Made by a program: the position numbers and the translations under genes | From: JAJYTL01 sp046705265 | GTDB lineage: Bacteria; Pseudomonadota; Alphaproteobacteria; Ferrovibrionales; Ferrovibrionaceae | DNA length: 46,486 nt | Assembly: GCA_046705265.1 (NCBI GenBank) | Contig: JBJKQL010000078.1 | Coordinates: 1-46,486 of the forward strand | Direction of reading: 5' to 3' | The notes under the pieces: generated by a model | Databases searched by the model: none | The model's input: the letters and a program-made list of their open reading frames with translations, nothing else | What the model was told of the DNA's origin: nothing | Shown: piece by piece, positions 9,420 through 18,904 of the stretch | How the letters are laid out: each line of letters opens with the position of its first letter | Position numbering within the stretch: the first letter of the stretch is position 1

Positions 9420-12400
9420 ATGCCGAAACGCACCGATATCAAAAGCGTCCTCATCATCGGGGCCGGCCCCATCATCATCGGCCAGGCCTGTGAATTTGAT
9501 TATTCCGGCACGCAAGCCTGCAAGGCTCTGAAGGCCGAGGGCTATCGCGTCATTCTCGTGAACTCCAATCCGGCGACGATCATGACCGATCCGGAGATGG
9601 CCGACGCCACCTACGTCGAGCCGATCACGGCGGAAATGGTGGAAAAAGTTATCGCCAAGGAGCGTCCCGACGCAGTGCTTCCCACCATGGGGGGCCAGAC
9701 CGCGCTCAACGTCGCCATGGCACTGGCCGACAGCGGCGTCCTCGCGCGCTACGGCGTGACCTTGATCGGGGCCTCGCAGAAGGCCATCGCCAAGGCAGAG
9801 GACCGGCGTCTCTTCGGCGAGGCAATGTCGCGGATCGGCCTCGACACGCCAAGAAACGCGATCGCACGCAGCCTCGAGGAGGCACGGGAAAAACTTGCCG
9901 AGATCGGGCTTCCCGCCATCATCCGCCCTTCGTTTACCTTGGCCGGTACGGGCGGCGGCATCGCCTTCAATAAGGATGAATTCGATGAACTGGTCGCGCG
10001 CGGCCTCGACGCTTCTCCGATCGGCGAGCTTTTGATCGAGGAGTCCGTGCTCGGTTGGAAAGAGTTCGAGATGGAGGTAGTGCGCGACAAGAAGGACAAC
10101 TGCATCATCGTCTGCTCAATCGAAAACGTCGATCCGATGGGCATCCACACCGGCGATTCCATCACTGTCGCACCGGCACTAACCTTGACCGACAAGGAAT
10201 ACCAGATCATGCGCAACGCCTCGATCGCGGTGCTGCGCGAGATCGGCGTCGAGACCGGCGGCTCCAATGTTCAGTTCGCGATCAACCCCGATAATGGCCG
10301 CATGGTTGTGATTGAGATGAACCCCCGGGTGTCGCGTTCATCCGCCCTCGCCTCCAAGGCAACGGGTTTTCCGATCGCCAAGATCGCGACCAAGCTCGCT
10401 CTCGGCTATACACTCGACGAGCTCGACAACGACATAACCGGCGTCACGCCGGCCTCGTTTGAGCCAACCATCGACTATGTCGTGACCAAAATTCCGCGAT
10501 TCACCTTCGAGAAATTTGTCGGTACGGAACCACTGCTCACCACGTCGATGAAATCGGTTGGTGAGGCAATGGCGATCGGCCGATCTTTTCAAGAAAGCCT
10601 GCAGAAAGCCCTGCGTTCGATGGAAACCGGGCTGACCGGCCTCGACCCGGTAACCATCCCAGGCACTGGCGGGACCGGCGAAGACGACCGCGAGGCGATC
10701 ATCGCCGCGCTCGCCAAACCAACCGCCGATCGCATTCTGGTCATCGCGGAGGCCTTCCGGCGCGGTCTCAACTTGGCTGAGGTCGCGGCGGCATGCAAAT
10801 ACGATCCTTGGTTCCTGCGGCAGATTCACGATCTGGTCATGCGAGAGGCCGAGGTTCAAGCCAAGGGTTTGCCGGCAACCGCAGCCGAATTTCTGCGCCT
10901 GAAGCGCGCCGGTTTCTCGGACGCAAGACTTGCCACGCTCGCCGGCGTCACGGAAGCCCACGTCCAGGCCCGTCGGCACGCCCTGGGACTGCATCCAGTC
11001 TATAAGCGGGTCGACACTTGCGCGGCGGAATTCGCGTCACGCACGCCCTATCTCTATTCCACCTATGAGGGCGACGGCACCTCTCGCCCTGAATGCGAGG
11101 CCGATCCCTCTGCGCGGCGGAAAGTGGTGATTCTCGGCGGCGGGCCGAACCGCATCGGCCAGGGGATTGAGTTCGACTATTGCTGCGTCCATGCCGCTTA
11201 CGGGCTGGCCGAGGTCGGGATCGAGACCATCATGGTGAATTGCAATCCAGAAACTGTCTCGACCGACTACGACACGTCGGACCGACTCTATTTCGAACCT
11301 CTCACCGTCGAGGATGTGCTCGAGATCATCGCTGTCGAGCGCCGCCGAGGCACCCTCATCGGCGTCATTGTCCAATTCGGCGGCCAAACGCCGTTAAAGC
11401 TCGCGCGCGGGATCGAGGCGGCAGAGGTGCCGATCCTCGGCACCTCGCCGGACGCCATCGACCTCGCCGAAGACCGCGAGCGATTCCAGAAGTTTCTGGC
11501 CAAGCTCGGCCTGCGCCAGCCGGAGAGCGGCATCGCCCATTCGCTCGCGGGGGCTGAGGAGGTCGTTCAGCATCTCGGTTTTCCTGTCCTGATCCGGCCA
11601 TCCTACGTATTGGGCGGCCGTGGCATGCAGATCGTTCACGATAGCGAGTCGTTCAACCGCTATATGGCCGAAGCGGTGAAGATCTCGGGCGACGCGCCGG
11701 TCTTGATCGATCAATATCTGCAAGACGCCTCCGAGATCGACGTCGATTGCCTTTCGGACGGGGAAGCAACCTTTGTTGCCGGAATTCTCGAGCATATCGA
11801 GGAGGCGGGAATTCATTCCGGCGATTCGGCGTGCTCATTGCCGGCCTACAGCCTGGCCCCCACGATTGCCGAGCGCATCGCGGAGGAAACGGCGACACTA
11901 GCGAGAGGCTTGGACGTTGTCGGCCTGATGAACGTGCAATACGCGGTGAAAGACGGCGAAATCTATGTGCTTGAGGTCAATCCCCGCGCGAGTCGGACGG
12001 TCCCGTTCGTAGCGAAGACCATTGGCTATCCGCTCGCACGCATTGCTGTCCGTATCATGGCCGGTGAAAAGCTCGCTTCTTTCGGCCTTGAGCAGCGCAA
12101 ACTCTCCCATGTCGCAGTCAAGGAAGCCGTCTTTCCCTTCGCCCGATTCCCCGGCGTCGACATCATACTTGGCCCCGAGATGCGCTCGACCGGCGAGGTA
12201 ATGGGTATTGATCGTGATTTCAATGCCGCCTTCGCCAAGTCGCAAATCGCGAGCGGCAACACTCTACCGCTTAAGGGCACGGTTTTTATTTCCGTCAAGG
12301 ATAGCGACAAGCCGGCCACTGCCGAAATCGCACGCGGCCTCATCTCCCTGGGCTTCACCGTGATCGCCACGCACGGCACGGCGCGCTTTTTGCACGCTGC

Positions 12401-12665
12401 TGGGATCGAGGTCGAACGGGTCAACAAAGTCCTGGAGGGCCGGCCGCACATCGTCGATGCGATGATTAACGGTAACGTCGCGCTGGTGATCAATACCGTC
12501 GAAGGTACACAGGCGATCCGTGACAGTTATACGCTTCGGCGCAATGCTTTATTGCAAAGAATTCCTTATTATACGACAATTGCCGGTGCGCGCGCAGCGG
12601 TGAAAGGGATTGCCGCCTTACAGGCGGGCAGCCTTGAAGTTACTCCCTTGCAAGCCTATTCTTGA
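9420..12665 (+). CDS. carB: carbamoyl-phosphate synthase large subunit CarB
   Basis: CarB makes carbamoyl phosphate from ammonia, bicarbonate and two ATP. The 1081-residue protein has the expected duplicated architecture. The first half starts KSVLIIGAGPIIIGQACEFDYSG and carries an ATP-grasp with an EMNPR(V)SRSSALASKATG motif. The second half repeats this as VVILGGGPNRIGQGIEFDYCC and LEVNPRASRTVPFVAKTIG. A helical oligomerisation domain lies between them. The last ~140 residues form the MGS-like allosteric domain (FISVKDSDKP, TRFLHAAG-like ATHGTARFLHAAGIEVERV, INT). No key motif is missing. It is co-transcribed with carA and followed after 107 bases by greA. Confidence 0.99.
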   Translation: MPKRTDIKSVLIIGAGPIIIGQACEFDYSGTQACKALKAEGYRVILVNSNPATIMTDPEMADATYVEPITAEMVEKVIAKERPDAVLPTMGGQTALNVAMALADSGVLARYGVTLIGASQKAIAKAEDRRLFGEAMSRIGLDTPRNAIARSLEEAREKLAEIGLPAIIRPSFTLAGTGGGIAFNKDEFDELVARGLDASPIGELLIEESVLGWKEFEMEVVRDKKDNCIIVCSIENVDPMGIHTGDSITVAPALTLTDKEYQIMRNASIAVLREIGVETGGSNVQFAINPDNGRMVVIEMNPRVSRSSALASKATGFPIAKIATKLALGYTLDELDNDITGVTPASFEPTIDYVVTKIPRFTFEKFVGTEPLLTTSMKSVGEAMAIGRSFQESLQKALRSMETGLTGLDPVTIPGTGGTGEDDREAIIAALAKPTADRILVIAEAFRRGLNLAEVAAACKYDPWFLRQIHDLVMREAEVQAKGLPATAAEFLRLKRAGFSDARLATLAGVTEAHVQARRHALGLHPVYKRVDTCAAEFASRTPYLYSTYEGDGTSRPECEADPSARRKVVILGGGPNRIGQGIEFDYCCVHAAYGLAEVGIETIMVNCNPETVSTDYDTSDRLYFEPLTVEDVLEIIAVERRRGTLIGVIVQFGGQTPLKLARGIEAAEVPILGTSPDAIDLAEDRERFQKFLAKLGLRQPESGIAHSLAGAEEVVQHLGFPVLIRPSYVLGGRGMQIVHDSESFNRYMAEAVKISGDAPVLIDQYLQDASEIDVDCLSDGEATFVAGILEHIEEAGIHSGDSACSLPAYSLAPTIAERIAEETATLARGLDVVGLMNVQYAVKDGEIYVLEVNPRASRTVPFVAKTIGYPLARIAVRIMAGEKLASFGLEQRKLSHVAVKEAVFPFARFPGVDIILGPEMRSTGEVMGIDRDFNAAFAKSQIASGNTLPLKGTVFISVKDSDKPATAEIARGLISLGFTVIATHGTARFLHAAGIEVERVNKVLEGRPHIVDAMINGNVALVINTVEGTQAIRDSYTLRRNALLQRIPYYTTIAGARAAVKGIAALQAGSLEVTPLQAYS

Positions 12666-12772
12666 CCTCAATATTTCCGAGATGCGGTGACGGACTGCGG
12701 TAGGGAGCTGCGGCCGGTGGGATGGTGTATCGCGGAAAGTGGGAGATGTGAGGCAACGGTGGATCGGAGACA

Positions 12773-13246
12773 ATGCAGAAAGTTCCCATGACGGCTGCCG
12801 GTTACGGACGCCTCGACGCGGAATTGAGGCACCTGAAGTCGGTCGAGCGGCCGGCCGTGATCAGGGCCATTGCTGAAGCACGCCAGCATGGCGACCTCGC
12901 GGAAAATGCCGAATACCACGCTGCCAAGGAACGACAGGGTTTTATCGAGGCCAGGGTCCTGGAACTGGAGGACAAGCTGCGACGGGCCGAGGTGATCGAT
13001 GTCGCCCAGCTTAGCGGCAAACAAGTGAAATTCGGCGCTACCGTGGTAGTGGTCGATGAAGACACCGACGACGAGAACACCTATCAGATCGTCGGCGCTG
13101 ATGAATCCGACATCAAGGCCGGCTTGCTTTCCATCACCTCTCCATTGGCGCGAGCATTGATCGGCAAGAGCGTCGGCGACAGTATCGAGGTTTCCGCCCC
13201 GAGCGGGACAAAATCCTACGAGATACTCTCCGTCTCCTTCAAATAA
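12773..13246 (+). CDS. greA: transcription elongation factor GreA
   Basis: GreA inserts a coiled-coil into the secondary channel of RNA polymerase and stimulates transcript cleavage to rescue backtracked complexes. The 157-residue protein has the N-terminal coiled-coil with the acidic tip (GDLAENAEYHAAKERQ) and a C-terminal FKBP-like domain (ITSPLARALIGKSVGDSIEV). A GGAG precedes the ATG by a few bases. It follows carB on the plus strand, a common alphaproteobacterial arrangement, and converges on the Lrp-type gene with three bases between the stops. Confidence 0.98.
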   Translation: MQKVPMTAAGYGRLDAELRHLKSVERPAVIRAIAEARQHGDLAENAEYHAAKERQGFIEARVLELEDKLRRAEVIDVAQLSGKQVKFGATVVVVDEDTDDENTYQIVGADESDIKAGLLSITSPLARALIGKSVGDSIEVSAPSGTKSYEILSVSFK

Positions 13247-13249
13247 ACG

Positions 13250-13756
13250 CTACGCGCCCTCTACCGAAGCCTCGTCGAAGTTCGCGCTTTCGATTGGGAT
13301 GCCAGGCAGGTTCTTTGAGCTGCGGATGACAAGGGATGTCTTGACGTGGGCGACATGGGGCGCGGCAGTCAGTTCACGAGTAAGAAAGTGCTGATAAGCA
13401 TCCCAATCCTTGGCGACGATCTTGAGGATGAAATCGACCTCGCCGGCCAGCATGTGACATTCGCGCACCTGCGACCAGCTCTTGACGCGCTCCTCGAAGG
13501 CAGCAAGGTCGCTTTCCGCTTGGCTGCTGAGGCCGACCAGCGCATAGACGGTGACGGTAAAGCCCAACAGCTCGCCGTTGATATCGGCGTGGTAGCCACG
13601 GATGTAGCCCGCCTCCTCCAGGGCCCGCACGCGGCGGAGGCAGGGCGGCGCCGAGATGCCGACGCGATGCGCGAGTTCGACGTTGGTAACCCGGCCGTCG
13701 GCCTGCAGATCGGTCAGGATACGTCTATCGATATGGTCGAGTTTGACTCGGCGCAT
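13250..13756 (-). CDS. Lrp/AsnC family transcriptional regulator
   Basis: This 168-residue protein is a feast/famine regulator that binds DNA as an oligomer and usually senses an amino acid. The N-terminal helix-turn-helix is clear (LDHIDRRILTDLQADGR, then ELAHRVGISAPPCLRRVRALEEAGYI). It is followed by the RAM/AsnC effector-binding domain (VREC, LAGEVDFILKIVAKD, HVKTSLVIRSSK). Its target is unknown. It is transcribed away from the ELM1-family gene, with a shared 155-base control region that could include its own operator. Confidence 0.96.
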   Translation of the reverse strand: MRRVKLDHIDRRILTDLQADGRVTNVELAHRVGISAPPCLRRVRALEEAGYIRGYHADINGELLGFTVTVYALVGLSSQAESDLAAFEERVKSWSQVRECHMLAGEVDFILKIVAKDWDAYQHFLTRELTAAPHVAHVKTSLVIRSSKNLPGIPIESANFDEASVEGA

Positions 13757-13911
13757 GGCCCCTCCCCCGCGCTTCCGATACCGGCCGCCTTATATCGCGC
13801 AATAATATTACAGATCGCTGTCCACCGAGACAATTGGCGCAAGCGACGGGCGGGCCATAACCCAGCACCACGCGGAACGGCAAACGGTGTCCGGCAGCGC
13901 GGAATGCATAG

Positions 13912-14913
13912 ATGACGACTGTTCCGGCAACCGTAACGACAACAACCGTGAACGCAGACCCGAAGGCGTGCTGGGTACTTTGCGATGGTCGGATCGGCAT
14001 CACCAACGAAGTCATCGGCCTGGCTGAGGCGGTTGGTCTACCCTTCGAAGTGAAGAATCTGCGCCCCCGCGCGCCTTGGCGCTGGTTGCCGCAGAGCTTC
14101 TGGCCATCGACCTTTGCCCCCCTCGATCATCAGAGTGACCACATCGGGCCGCCGTGGCCGGATCTTCTGATCGGGGCCGGGGGTCGTACCGCCGGGATTG
14201 CCGCGGCGATCCGCCGTAAGGCGCAGGGCAAAACCTTTGCTGTCCATCTTCAGGACCCGCGCATCGCACTCGATAACTTCGATCTCGTGGTGCCCCCCTG
14301 GCATGATCGAGTTTCGGGCCCGAATGTGATCGAGACCATCGGCGCGCTGCATCGCGTGACCCCAGCCAAGACCGCGGCGGACCTCAAGGTGCTTGCGCCG
14401 CGCATCGCCCGACTTCCGAGGCCCCACGTTGCGGTGCTCATTGGCGGCAGCAATGGTAGCTACCGCTTGAACGCCGCAGACGCTGGAGCCATCGCGACCC
14501 GGCTGGCCGCGCTCGTGAAACGCACGGGCTGCAGCCTTCTCGTTACATTTTCGCGCCGTACCGGAAGGAAAGCAGAGGCCGCTTTCCGCGCCGCGCTCGG
14601 CCCCGTGCCTGCCCTGGTTTGGGGGGGTGAGGGAGAGAATCCTTATTTCGGCTTTCTTGGCGCTGCCGATTTTATCCTGGCGACCATCGATTCGGTGGCC
14701 ATGGTTTCCGAAGCGCTCTCGACCGGAAAGCCGGTCTATAGCCTCGCGCTTCCCGGCCACAATGACCGCATCAGCGCTTTTCACGGCCGCTTGGAAAAGG
14801 AGGGCCTGATCCGGCCTTTCGCCGATCGGCTGGAAATCTGGACATATCAGCCATTAAATGATACCGGCATGGTTGCTGTCGAAATCCGGCGGCGCCTAGG
14901 TCTGGTTCTGTGA
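13912..14913 (+). CDS. ELM1/GtrOC1-family putative nucleoside-diphosphate-sugar epimerase-like protein
   Basis: This 333-residue protein matches the DUF1022/mitochondrial fission ELM1 family, widespread in alphaproteobacteria with no fixed function there. Visible features are an N-terminal WVLCDGRIGITNEVIGLAEA block, a second nucleotide-binding-like block (VAVLIGGSNGSYRL near residue 175), and a C-terminal glycosyltransferase-like segment (TIDSVAMVSEALSTGKPVYSL). The overall layout is that of a GT-B fold, so a role in modifying a cell-envelope sugar is plausible but unproven. The start ATG gives an Ala/Thr-rich N-terminus that is probably disordered. The next gene begins 30 bases downstream. 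Confidence 0.85.
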   Translation: MTTVPATVTTTTVNADPKACWVLCDGRIGITNEVIGLAEAVGLPFEVKNLRPRAPWRWLPQSFWPSTFAPLDHQSDHIGPPWPDLLIGAGGRTAGIAAAIRRKAQGKTFAVHLQDPRIALDNFDLVVPPWHDRVSGPNVIETIGALHRVTPAKTAADLKVLAPRIARLPRPHVAVLIGGSNGSYRLNAADAGAIATRLAALVKRTGCSLLVTFSRRTGRKAEAAFRAALGPVPALVWGGEGENPYFGFLGAADFILATIDSVAMVSEALSTGKPVYSLALPGHNDRISAFHGRLEKEGLIRPFADRLEIWTYQPLNDTGMVAVEIRRRLGLVL

Positions 14914-14943
14914 AGGCCGGCTTTACGGCGGAAAAGTGCGAAT

Positions 14944-16890
14944 ATGTCCCTTGCCATCGAAACCTTCACCAACCCAACTGTGGCGCGCGGATGGCGTCCC
15001 GGCAACAACGTCGGCGGCCACAGTTTGTTCAAGGCATTGGGCCATCCGCTCGCGGCGCGTGCGGCGGCAAAGCTAAAATCCGAACTTGCCGCATTAGATG
15101 ACTTTGCGATCTATGATCCAAATGGCTGGGTCAAGGATTTCGACGCCCTTTATGGTCTCGATGCGAGCCGAATCGAAGCAATCTTTGTCCAGCGGATCGA
15201 GGACCTCGAGCGCGAGGTTTTGGGACATCGGACGCGCCCGATTACGCAACTGCAAGATGGCAAGACACGAAATCTCCTGATCGCGGATTTCGAGTCGCAA
15301 CGCCTGGTCGGCCAGATCGCGCCGCTAATGCCACCGGAGGTCAAGATCGTCTCATTCGCGTCGTTACGACTTCCCGAAACGATGCTGTCGAATACGCGCA
15401 ACTATCTCGATCCGCTCAATTTCGCCACTAATTTCGCCTTTTTCCGCGACTCTCCGTCCGCGCATACGCGGCTTGTTTCCGCCAACTACTGGGGCGGTTA
15501 TGGCGCCAGTGACGCCGCGCTTTGGCTTTGCCTGTTTGACGCCGCCGGAGAGACGCTTGCCGAATGGACAGAGCCACTGGGCCCAGCAGGCAGCACTTTT
15601 ACCCTCGACAGCCGCGAGGTGAGGCGACGTTTTGGTCTCGGGCCGTTTGCCGGTTCGCTGTTCATACATGCCATTCGCGTGCGCGGCCACGACGTGGTGA
15701 AGTACGCGCTCGACACCTTCGACGACGCCAGCGGGGACCTTTCGTGCACCCATGACGCTAATGCCTGGCCGGCCGATCTTTATGCCGGCCTGCCGGCACC
15801 GGCTGCCGGCGAAACCGTCTGGATCTGGGTGCAGAATAGCCATCCCGCGGCAATTCCGTCCGGCGCTGTCGGCATCAATCTCATGGGATCACAAGAAATC
15901 GCCAGACTCGACAACGAGATTCCGGCCTTCGGCACGGTCGCACTCGACGTGAGCCGGCTTTTGCCAGAGGCGCGTTGGCCACAGCAGATCGAGATCCAGG
16001 CGGGACGGCATTTCGTCCGCCCGCGTTATGAGATACGCGGCGAAGCGGGGAAAACGCGCATTGCGCACGCCAACGTGGAACGCATCGACCTTAAATCCGA
16101 CCCCGAGATTCCAGCCCTCGCCAAAGTCATGGGCAAAGGCTACATCATGCCGCTCCCGGTGCTACCGCTCGCCCGTTTCGAGACCCTGGTTCTGCCAACG
16201 CCAATGACGACGGCCCAGCACGAGCTTCCCATATCGGCTCTATTGATCGACGCCGAAGGGCGGCAGATTGCAGAGAAATATCTCGGCCGTATCCCACGTC
16301 GCGAAAGCCGGCTCGTGTCGATCGACGCGTGGCTGCAGGAAACGGCGAGGGCACTCGATCAGGATTATGGCCACGTAGAACTGATCTATGATTTCCGCGA
16401 CGGCGGCGAGGCCGACGGTTGGCTGCACGCCATCGGCCGCTATCGCCAACGGCGCAATGGACATGCTACCGAGACCAGTTTCGGGGCCCATATCTACAAC
16501 ACCGCTTTGGTTTATCGCGACGAGCCTCAATCCTATGCGGCGGCCCCGCCAGGCTTGACCACCCGACTCTTCCTTCGCCTTGGGGCGGCGCTGCTTGATA
16601 CCTTCTGTCATTTGATCTATCCGGCCTCGTTGCCTTGGCGCGCAAAATCGGCGACCGAACTCACGCTGATCGATGGCACGGGTCACCCGATCGCGAGCCA
16701 CAAAGTCGAGATCGCTTGCGGCGGATCCTTATTCTGGCGTGTGAGTGAGACGTTTAGTGAAGCCGACCGCAAGGCGGCCGGTGAAGGCGCCTATGTACAG
16801 GTGCGCGACGCAACCTGCCGCTTGTTCGGATTCCATGGTCTGATCCGTGGCGAAAGCGCCTTCTGTCTTGATCATATGTTTGGTTTCTGA
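14944..16890 (+). CDS. conserved hypothetical protein, 648 residues, unknown function
   Basis: I do not recognise a named domain. The protein is long, has no signal peptide or transmembrane segment, and is even in composition with normal codon use, so it is a real gene. From about residue 140 onward it alternates short hydrophobic strands and polar turns (for example WLCLFDAAGETLAEW, VWIWVQNSHP), which suggests stacked beta-sandwich domains. Residues 1-130 look helical. It lies between the ELM1-family gene (30-base gap) and trxB, all on the plus strand. That linkage suggests it may act with ELM1 on the envelope, which is inference. Confidence 0.75.
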   Translation: MSLAIETFTNPTVARGWRPGNNVGGHSLFKALGHPLAARAAAKLKSELAALDDFAIYDPNGWVKDFDALYGLDASRIEAIFVQRIEDLEREVLGHRTRPITQLQDGKTRNLLIADFESQRLVGQIAPLMPPEVKIVSFASLRLPETMLSNTRNYLDPLNFATNFAFFRDSPSAHTRLVSANYWGGYGASDAALWLCLFDAAGETLAEWTEPLGPAGSTFTLDSREVRRRFGLGPFAGSLFIHAIRVRGHDVVKYALDTFDDASGDLSCTHDANAWPADLYAGLPAPAAGETVWIWVQNSHPAAIPSGAVGINLMGSQEIARLDNEIPAFGTVALDVSRLLPEARWPQQIEIQAGRHFVRPRYEIRGEAGKTRIAHANVERIDLKSDPEIPALAKVMGKGYIMPLPVLPLARFETLVLPTPMTTAQHELPISALLIDAEGRQIAEKYLGRIPRRESRLVSIDAWLQETARALDQDYGHVELIYDFRDGGEADGWLHAIGRYRQRRNGHATETSFGAHIYNTALVYRDEPQSYAAAPPGLTTRLFLRLGAALLDTFCHLIYPASLPWRAKSATELTLIDGTGHPIASHKVEIACGGSLFWRVSETFSEADRKAAGEGAYVQVRDATCRLFGFHGLIRGESAFCLDHMFGF

Positions 16891-17011
16891 GTCTGGCTTC
16901 AATAGGACGCTCGGACGATGTGGACCGGGGTCGCTGCCTGCGTCAGGGAATGGCCTCCAGCGCAGCGGCCGAAAAATGGCTCCACGACGCGGCAATAGAT
17001 CGGGTACCACC

Positions 17012-17968
17012 ATGAATGCATCGCACCATAGCAAGGTTCTGATCCTTGGCTCAGGCGCAGCCGGTTGCACGGCAGCGATCTATGCTGCACGCGCCGCCTT
17101 GGAGCCGACCGTGGTGCGCGGCCTGCAGCCCGGCGGCCAGCTCACCATTACCACCGATGTGGAAAACTTCCCCGGCTTCGCCGAGGTCATACAAGGGCCA
17201 TGGCTGATGGAGCAGATGGAGACGCAAGCGGCCCATGTCGGCGCGCATTTCGTCGACGACGTCATCGTCTCCTCTGATCTGACGCGGCGCCCCTTCGTGC
17301 TGCAGGGCGACTCCGGTGCCGTTTACACGGCGGAAGCGTTGATCATCGCAACCGGAGCCGAGGCCAAATGGCTCGGGCTGCCTTCGGAGCAGAAATACCG
17401 TGGCGCCGGCGTTTCCGCCTGCGCCACCTGCGACGGATTCTTCTTCCGCAGCAAGGAGGTTGCGGTGGTTGGCGGCGGCAACACCGCGGCCGAGGAGGCC
17501 CTCTTTCTTACTCATCACGCGGCGAAAGTAGTGCTCATTCATCGCCGCAACGCGCTTAGGGCGGAAAAAATCCTGCAACAGCGGGTTGCGGCCGAGCCGA
17601 AGATCTCAATCATCTGGGACCACGTGGTAGACGAAATTATCGGGAGCGGAACGCCGCCAAGCGTCTCCGCCCTCAAGCTTCGCCATGTCGCGACCGGTGC
17701 CCTCCGCGAACTGGCGGTTGACGGTCTTTTCGTTGCCATTGGTCACAAGCCCAACAGCGCCGCCTTTCAGGGCCAGATCGACTTGGATCCGGAGGGTTAT
17801 ATTAAAACCCGCCCTGGGAGTACTCTGACCAACGTCGCGGGTGTCTTCGCCTGTGGCGATGTGCAGGACAAGATTTACCGCCAAGCGGTGACGGCGGCGG
17901 GGAGCGGCTGCATGGCCGCGCTCGATGCCGAGAAGTATCTTGCCCATGCATCCACCGCCGCCGAGTGA
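17012..17968 (+). CDS. trxB: thioredoxin reductase TrxB
   Basis: TrxB passes electrons from NADPH through FAD and a disulfide to thioredoxin in the cytosol. The 318-residue protein has an FAD-binding GSGAAG motif at 13-18, the redox pair Cys137/Cys140 in ACATCDG, and an NADP Rossmann loop GGGNTAAEEA at 154-163 followed by HRR. The C-terminal FAD-binding GVFACGDV block is also present. The ATG at 17012 was preferred over upstream in-frame starts because the conserved domain begins right after it. The LysR-type gene follows 39 bases downstream and may be in the same transcript. Confidence 0.96.
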   Translation: MNASHHSKVLILGSGAAGCTAAIYAARAALEPTVVRGLQPGGQLTITTDVENFPGFAEVIQGPWLMEQMETQAAHVGAHFVDDVIVSSDLTRRPFVLQGDSGAVYTAEALIIATGAEAKWLGLPSEQKYRGAGVSACATCDGFFFRSKEVAVVGGGNTAAEEALFLTHHAAKVVLIHRRNALRAEKILQQRVAAEPKISIIWDHVVDEIIGSGTPPSVSALKLRHVATGALRELAVDGLFVAIGHKPNSAAFQGQIDLDPEGYIKTRPGSTLTNVAGVFACGDVQDKIYRQAVTAAGSGCMAALDAEKYLAHASTAAE

Positions 17969-18007
17969 CTCTGTTCCCCCTTCGCAATTCCCGCCAGGAC
18001 AACCACC

Positions 18008-18898
18008 ATGGATTGGGACAAGCTTCGTATCTTCCATGCCGTCGCCCAGGCCGGCAGCTTTACGCATGCCGGTGAAATCCTGAGCCTTAGCCAGTCGGCG
18101 GTGAGTCGGCAGATCAGCTCGCTCGAAAGCGATCTGCAGACGCCGCTCTTCCACCGCCATGCGCGTGGCCTCATTCTTACCGAGCAGGGCGAGATGCTCT
18201 ACCGCACCGCCCGCGAGGTCTTCGCCAAGCTGGCGATGACCGAGTCGGCCTTGACGGATAGCAAGGACAGGCCGCGCGGTGAACTCAAAGTCACCACCAC
18301 CGTCGCCTTCGGCTCGACGTGGGTGTCGCCCAGGGTGCACGAGTTCATCGAGGGCTATCCCGAAATCATGTTGACCCTGCTCCTCAGCGATCACGAACTC
18401 GACCTTGCCATGCGCGAAGCCGATGTCGCGCTCCGCATGCGTCAACCGGTACAGCCTGACCTGATCGCCCGCAAGCTTCTCACCGTGCACTATCACATAT
18501 ACGCCGCAACCGACTATCTGAAGCGCTTCGGTACTCCGACCTCGCTGGCAGACCTCGACAATCATCGCCTGATCACCTACGGCGACGAGGCGCCGCCGCC
18601 CTTGCATGACGTCAACTGGATGATGACCATGGGCATGTCACAGAACGCGGTGCGCCACGCCCATTTCAAGGTCAATAACATTTACGCCATCATGGCTGCG
18701 GCTCGGAGCGGGCTCGGGATCGCGGCCTTGCCCGACTACATCGCCGAAGGCAAGGCTGGTCTTGTGCGCATCTTACCCGAGGTCGAGGGCCCCAGCTTCG
18801 ACACCTATTTCGTTTATCCCGAGGAGTTGCGGCATTCGAAGCGGATTGCCGTGTTTCGCGACTTCCTTTTGCACAAGGTGACGGAATGGCATTTCTAA
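18008..18898 (+). CDS. LysR family transcriptional regulator
   Basis: This 296-residue regulator has the LysR N-terminal helix-turn-helix (WDKLRIFHAVAQAGSFTHAG, then LSQSAVSRQISSLE). A linker helix follows, then a periplasmic-binding-like effector domain (from about residue 92) with the substrate-binding fold segments (TTVAFGSTWV, DVALRM, AARSGLGIAALPDY). LysR proteins activate or repress in response to a small ligand. The ligand here is unknown. It follows trxB on the same strand rather than being divergent to a target, so it may regulate genes elsewhere. Confidence 0.95.
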   Translation: MDWDKLRIFHAVAQAGSFTHAGEILSLSQSAVSRQISSLESDLQTPLFHRHARGLILTEQGEMLYRTAREVFAKLAMTESALTDSKDRPRGELKVTTTVAFGSTWVSPRVHEFIEGYPEIMLTLLLSDHELDLAMREADVALRMRQPVQPDLIARKLLTVHYHIYAATDYLKRFGTPTSLADLDNHRLITYGDEAPPPLHDVNWMMTMGMSQNAVRHAHFKVNNIYAIMAAARSGLGIAALPDYIAEGKAGLVRILPEVEGPSFDTYFVYPEELRHSKRIAVFRDFLLHKVTEWHF

Positions 18899-18904
18899 TA
18901 CGAA

